A stretch of 35,181 nucleotides of DNA from Robinsoniella sp. (GTDB lineage Bacteria > Bacillota > Clostridia > Lachnospirales > Lachnospiraceae), in contig JAMPFB010000017.1 in assembly GCA_023664735.1 (NCBI GenBank), positions 1 through 35,181 of the forward strand. The letters run 5' to 3'. Shown one piece after another: positions 32,717-35,181 of the stretch. Made by a program: the position numbers and the translations under genes. Within the stretch, counting starts at the first letter, position 1. Each line of letters begins with the position of its first letter. The notes under the pieces were generated by a model. It saw only the letters and a list, made by a program, of their open reading frames with translations. It ran no database searches and was not told the DNA's origin.

Positions 32717-34183
32717 CTAGGGAAATACTTTTTCTCCCTTCTCATTCAACACAGCAATGGCTTCCTCCACTTCAGACAGGGCTTCTAAAAGCTTGCCTGA
32801 CAATTCGACAGCATCTGCATACAGCTCTCCTGCCGCTTCTTCCTTCCTGTCATTTACAGCCTCCAAGACCTTATTTCCTATAGAATGAAAAGCATTATGA
32901 AGACTTCCTATCTGATTCCATTTATCCTTCAAATCAGGATGCTCAATGGCAATGGCTGAATAAAAATGACCAAAGCTGCATTTTGAAGAATTTTTCTGTA
33001 ACGGGTATATTTTCATTTCCTTTACGATACGGTCACAGGCCTGCAACCATTCTGCATGAGCCTTTTTTGCTTTTTGTATCACCTCTATGATTTCATCATT
33101 GGACGGCGCCATGGTTCCAGTACATACTCCTTTATACAATTCCGTTACCATTTCCGACAGGCGATCATCAATTTGAGCAATCTCCTGTGCATACTTCACG
33201 CTGCTTTCCGCCTCTTCCTGAATAGTAAGAGTCATCTCCGCAAGCTGCTGCGCATCCATGCTTGTAGAGCCCATGGCGGTATTCACTTCGTCCGTAGTTA
33301 CCTTTATATGATCCATGGAATCATGGATGCTATCCACTTCTTTTACGATATCCCTCAGCTTTTGAATATTCTCCGTTATGCTCACGGAAATGGTTCCTAT
33401 CTTTTCCCCCATTTCATGATTGGAAGCGCTGGTACGCTCAAGGCTTTCCTTGCTTTCCTCTGCTGCAACGGAAATATTCTGGACAAATTCCTGCATTCCC
33501 AACAGATTCCTCTTTGTATCATCTGCCAACTGGCGAACCTGATCAGCAACTACCGCAAAGCCCCTTCCATGCTCTCCTGCCCTTGCCGCCTCGATGGAAG
33601 CATTCAACGCCAAAAGGTTCGTCTGATTGGCAATGACCTGTACGCTTTTTACAATCTTTTCCACCTCTTCCGCAAGCACCACAAGCTGCTCTATCTTTTC
33701 TCCCATGACATTCGTGTCTTCTAACACCTGATCCTTTAAGGCGCTCACTTCATCCAGAAGCTTTTTGCTTTCGTCATTTTTCTCCACAAGCTGATTGGCA
33801 TCCTCCGTCAAAAGAGACAGCGTATTTGCCGTACCGTCCACCGTGTCGTTTACCTGATTCATGCTGGCAGTAGTTTCTTCTACAATGGCAAGATTGGATT
33901 CGCTTAAAACAGAAAGCTCCTTTGCAAATCCCAGCAATTGCCCGGAAATATGTCCCATTCCTACATCAAAGCTGCTGATGGAGCTTGTAATATCCATAAT
34001 TTTCTTTGCCGCTTCTGCCATCTTCATTTCATTGGCGACCATTCTTTCTAGCTTAGGAATCAACTTACTGTGCACAGGATGCGTGCTTGCCGGACAACTC
34101 CCCCCTTCTTCGCCCCTAAGGTTCTTTTCCACACATTGAAGCACTTCTTCCATTTCCTCACATGCATTCTTTTTCTTTGCCAT
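32717..34183 (-). CDS. Cytoplasmic methyl-accepting chemotaxis protein with C-terminal CZB domain
   Basis: A 488-residue chemoreceptor with no membrane segment. The signalling hairpin is clear, with the tip [16 protein letters not shown] (189-204) followed by [17 protein letters not shown], flanked by long heptad coiled coils. After about residue 370 comes a chemoreceptor zinc-binding (CZB) domain whose likely ligands are His376 (AHAEW), Cys402 (KCSFGHF), His429 and His433 (LHNAFH). CZB receptors sense zinc or, through the zinc-bound cysteine, hypochlorous acid. The N-terminus has scattered Cys and His (8, 17, 30, 35, 38) and no recognised sensor domain. It begins 42 bases after the D-lyxose isomerase gene. 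No che genes are nearby. Confidence 0.92.
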   Translation of the reverse strand: MAKKKNACEEMEEVLQCVEKNLRGEEGGSCPASTHPVHSKLIPKLERMVANEMKMAEAAKKIMDITSSISSFDVGMGHISGQLLGFAKELSVLSESNLAIVEETTASMNQVNDTVDGTANTLSLLTEDANQLVEKNDESKKLLDEVSALKDQVLEDTNVMGEKIEQLVVLAEEVEKIVKSVQVIANQTNLLALNASIEAARAGEHGRGFAVVADQVRQLADDTKRNLLGMQEFVQNISVAAEESKESLERTSASNHEMGEKIGTISVSITENIQKLRDIVKEVDSIHDSMDHIKVTTDEVNTAMGSTSMDAQQLAEMTLTIQEEAESSVKYAQEIAQIDDRLSEMVTELYKGVCTGTMAPSNDEIIEVIQKAKKAHAEWLQACDRIVKEMKIYPLQKNSSKCSFGHFYSAIAIEHPDLKDKWNQIGSLHNAFHSIGNKVLEAVNDRKEEAAGELYADAVELSGKLLEALSEVEEAIAVLNEKGEKVFP

Positions 34184-34225
34184 ATTCTTTTTCCTCCCAA
34201 TCTTAATCTTTCTTTTGTATTCCCT

Positions 34226-34909
34226 CTATTTTACTGCTTTTGGATATTCATTGCACAAAAGCCTGTATGGCGGCTCGTCCTCCTCTATTGCCGGAAAACG
34301 TCCTATTTCCTCATAGAACCGATTATCTGTATTATCATCATTGCACATGGAAACCTCTCCAATCAGCACATCTCCCGTCCCCGGCTTTACATCAAAATCA
34401 TGATACTGATGGGGCCACAGAGTAATGCTTTCTCCCGGCTTAAGCTCCACGCCAGTTCCTGCCGGCACGTAATAAGAACGTCCGTCGCTGTTTATAAGCA
34501 CTTCCGTATCCGCAAAGCTTCCATCCCCCTTATCATTGTACACATGAATAATCAGAACACCTCCGCCCCGGTTAATGATATCCTCACTTTTTTTCCAGTG
34601 GAAATGCATGGGCGAATGCTGTCCTTCTTTCAGCATAAGAAGCTTTTCCGCATAAACCTTTTTGTATTTGGGATTATTTTGGTTGCCATTTCTTAGGGTA
34701 ATCAGCGCAAATCCTACTTTATCCCATTCCCCCAGTCCATAGTCAGTAATGTCCCATCCCAGCATATTATCCCGTATCTCGTCATATTCACTATTCTTAT
34801 CCAGCCATTCCTCCGGCGTGAAATTACAAAATGGTGGCAGCAAAAATCCATGCTTTTTAGCTAGCTCCTCCATTTCCCTGATACATGCATTGATTTTTGA
34901 GCGTTTCAT
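34226..34909 (-). CDS. D-lyxose ketol-isomerase (cupin family)
   Basis: Interconverts D-lyxose with D-xylulose, and usually D-mannose with D-fructose, with a divalent metal. The 227 residues match the length of the E. coli O157 enzyme. The metal ligands of that family are in place: His102 and His104 (MHFHWKK), Glu109 (SED) and His170 (WPHQYH), followed by the typical IINRGGG. The frame extends to 34969, but the ATG at 34909 has AAAGGAGG six bases upstream. It is probably co-transcribed with the chemoreceptor downstream. Confidence 0.9.
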   Translation of the reverse strand: MKRSKINACIREMEELAKKHGFLLPPFCNFTPEEWLDKNSEYDEIRDNMLGWDITDYGLGEWDKVGFALITLRNGNQNNPKYKKVYAEKLLMLKEGQHSPMHFHWKKSEDIINRGGGVLIIHVYNDKGDGSFADTEVLINSDGRSYYVPAGTGVELKPGESITLWPHQYHDFDVKPGTGDVLIGEVSMCNDDNTDNRFYEEIGRFPAIEEDEPPYRLLCNEYPKAVK

Positions 34910-34967
34910 AGATGCCTCCTTTTGCCCTCCCGGAAATGCCTTTCCGGACTTTAAAACACATATATAC

Positions 34968-34976
34968 ATCTTACCA
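34968..34976 (-). promoter_or_regulatory. Candidate extended -10 promoter of the D-lyxose isomerase gene
   Basis: TGG followed by TAAGAT (34968-34973) with only a weak -35. The leader contains a seven-bp hairpin (34930-34936 with 34941-34947, CCGGAAA) just before the ribosome binding site, which could affect translation. Confidence 0.4.
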
Positions 34977-35025
34977 CATGCTTCCCTGATTTACTACTGA
35001 AAAGATGGTAAATTACTATAAAAAA

Positions 35026-35181
35026 GTAACAGTTCAGCCTTTTCTAGTAAAGATGGATAAACGGATGCGGCATAGGGACTTTGGGAGACCGGACGTGGGA
35101 GATGGCAGAGCATAGGATAGTCTTCTGGACACGCTCTCGCTCTGCAAAGACGCAGCGGTACTAACGCACCAAAGTACGGTG
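35026..35181 (+). repeat. Copy C of the palindromic repeat family, cut by the window edge
   Basis: Begins with GTAACAGTTCAGCC, the same terminus as copy A. After about 90 bases of unrelated arm it shows ACGCTCTCGCTCT, then AAAGACGC and a GTACTAA centre, in the same order as the inverted right half of copy A. No coding frame is evident. A complementary arm, if any, lies beyond the window. Confidence 0.7.

Noticed and set aside
33056-33724. Plus-strand open frame of 222 codons opposite the chemoreceptor gene
   Set aside because: Antisense to a well-supported coding region with intact signalling motifs; no ribosome binding site or known domain.
34070-34696. Plus-strand open frame of 208 codons opposite the D-lyxose isomerase gene
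   Set aside because: Overlaps two convincing minus-strand genes and shows no recognisable protein features.

Overview
The window looks like chromosomal DNA of a spore-forming Clostridia, most likely Lachnospiraceae (gut Blautia/Ruminococcus/Dorea type). This is inferred from an alpha/beta-type small acid-soluble spore protein, the tig-clpP-clpX-lon-engB order, Gram-positive lipoproteins, AGGAGG ribosome binding sites, a pyrophosphate-type phosphofructokinase and a maltodextrin/glycogen module. Every confident gene except one (a CYTH protein at 20851-21288) lies on the minus strand. Transcription therefore runs from high to low coordinates. I see no insertion sequence, prophage, CRISPR array, tRNA or rRNA, and all the genes look intact.

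Layout from right to left, the direction of transcription. (1) 35181-32717: a partial palindromic repeat at the edge, a D-lyxose isomerase, and a soluble chemoreceptor with a zinc-binding CZB domain. (2) 32704-21362: carbohydrate core, consisting of PPi-type phosphofructokinase, a LacI regulator, glycogen phosphorylase behind a two-operator promoter, then a sugar ABC transporter (binding protein and two permeases, no ATPase), 4-alpha-glucanotransferase and a second LacI regulator. (3) 21288-17910: the plus-strand CYTH gene, a DJ-1/PfpI protein, an ECF sigma/anti-sigma pair, and an orphan response regulator with an altered acidic pocket. (4) 17870-13700: a GH31 alpha-glucosidase with a structured leader, a GNAT acetyltransferase, a lone trpD, and the spore protein. 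(5) 13565-10225: an MNT/HEPN two-gene module and a two-gene ABC importer whose permease and ATPase are fused. (6) 10143-78: the protein quality-control cluster tig-clpP-clpX-lon, then engB, an AI-2E family membrane protein, a D-2-hydroxyacid dehydrogenase, truA and a VanZ-like gene with tight overlaps.

The genes fit a polysaccharide-using gut anaerobe. Oligosaccharide uptake, GH77 and phosphorylase processing and PPi-linked glycolysis sit together, with LacI-type operator palindromes at the two promoters that drive them.

The least explained structure is a dispersed palindromic repeat family. A complete copy (6641-6836) has 54-bp arms whose only three mismatches are G-U wobbles on one strand. 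A half copy abuts the spore-protein terminator (13593-13672), another copy is cut by the right edge (35026 onward), and there is a possible remnant at 20741-20784. Other points worth checking are the fused importer, the degenerate response regulator, the non-canonical HEPN motif and the structured GH31 leader.
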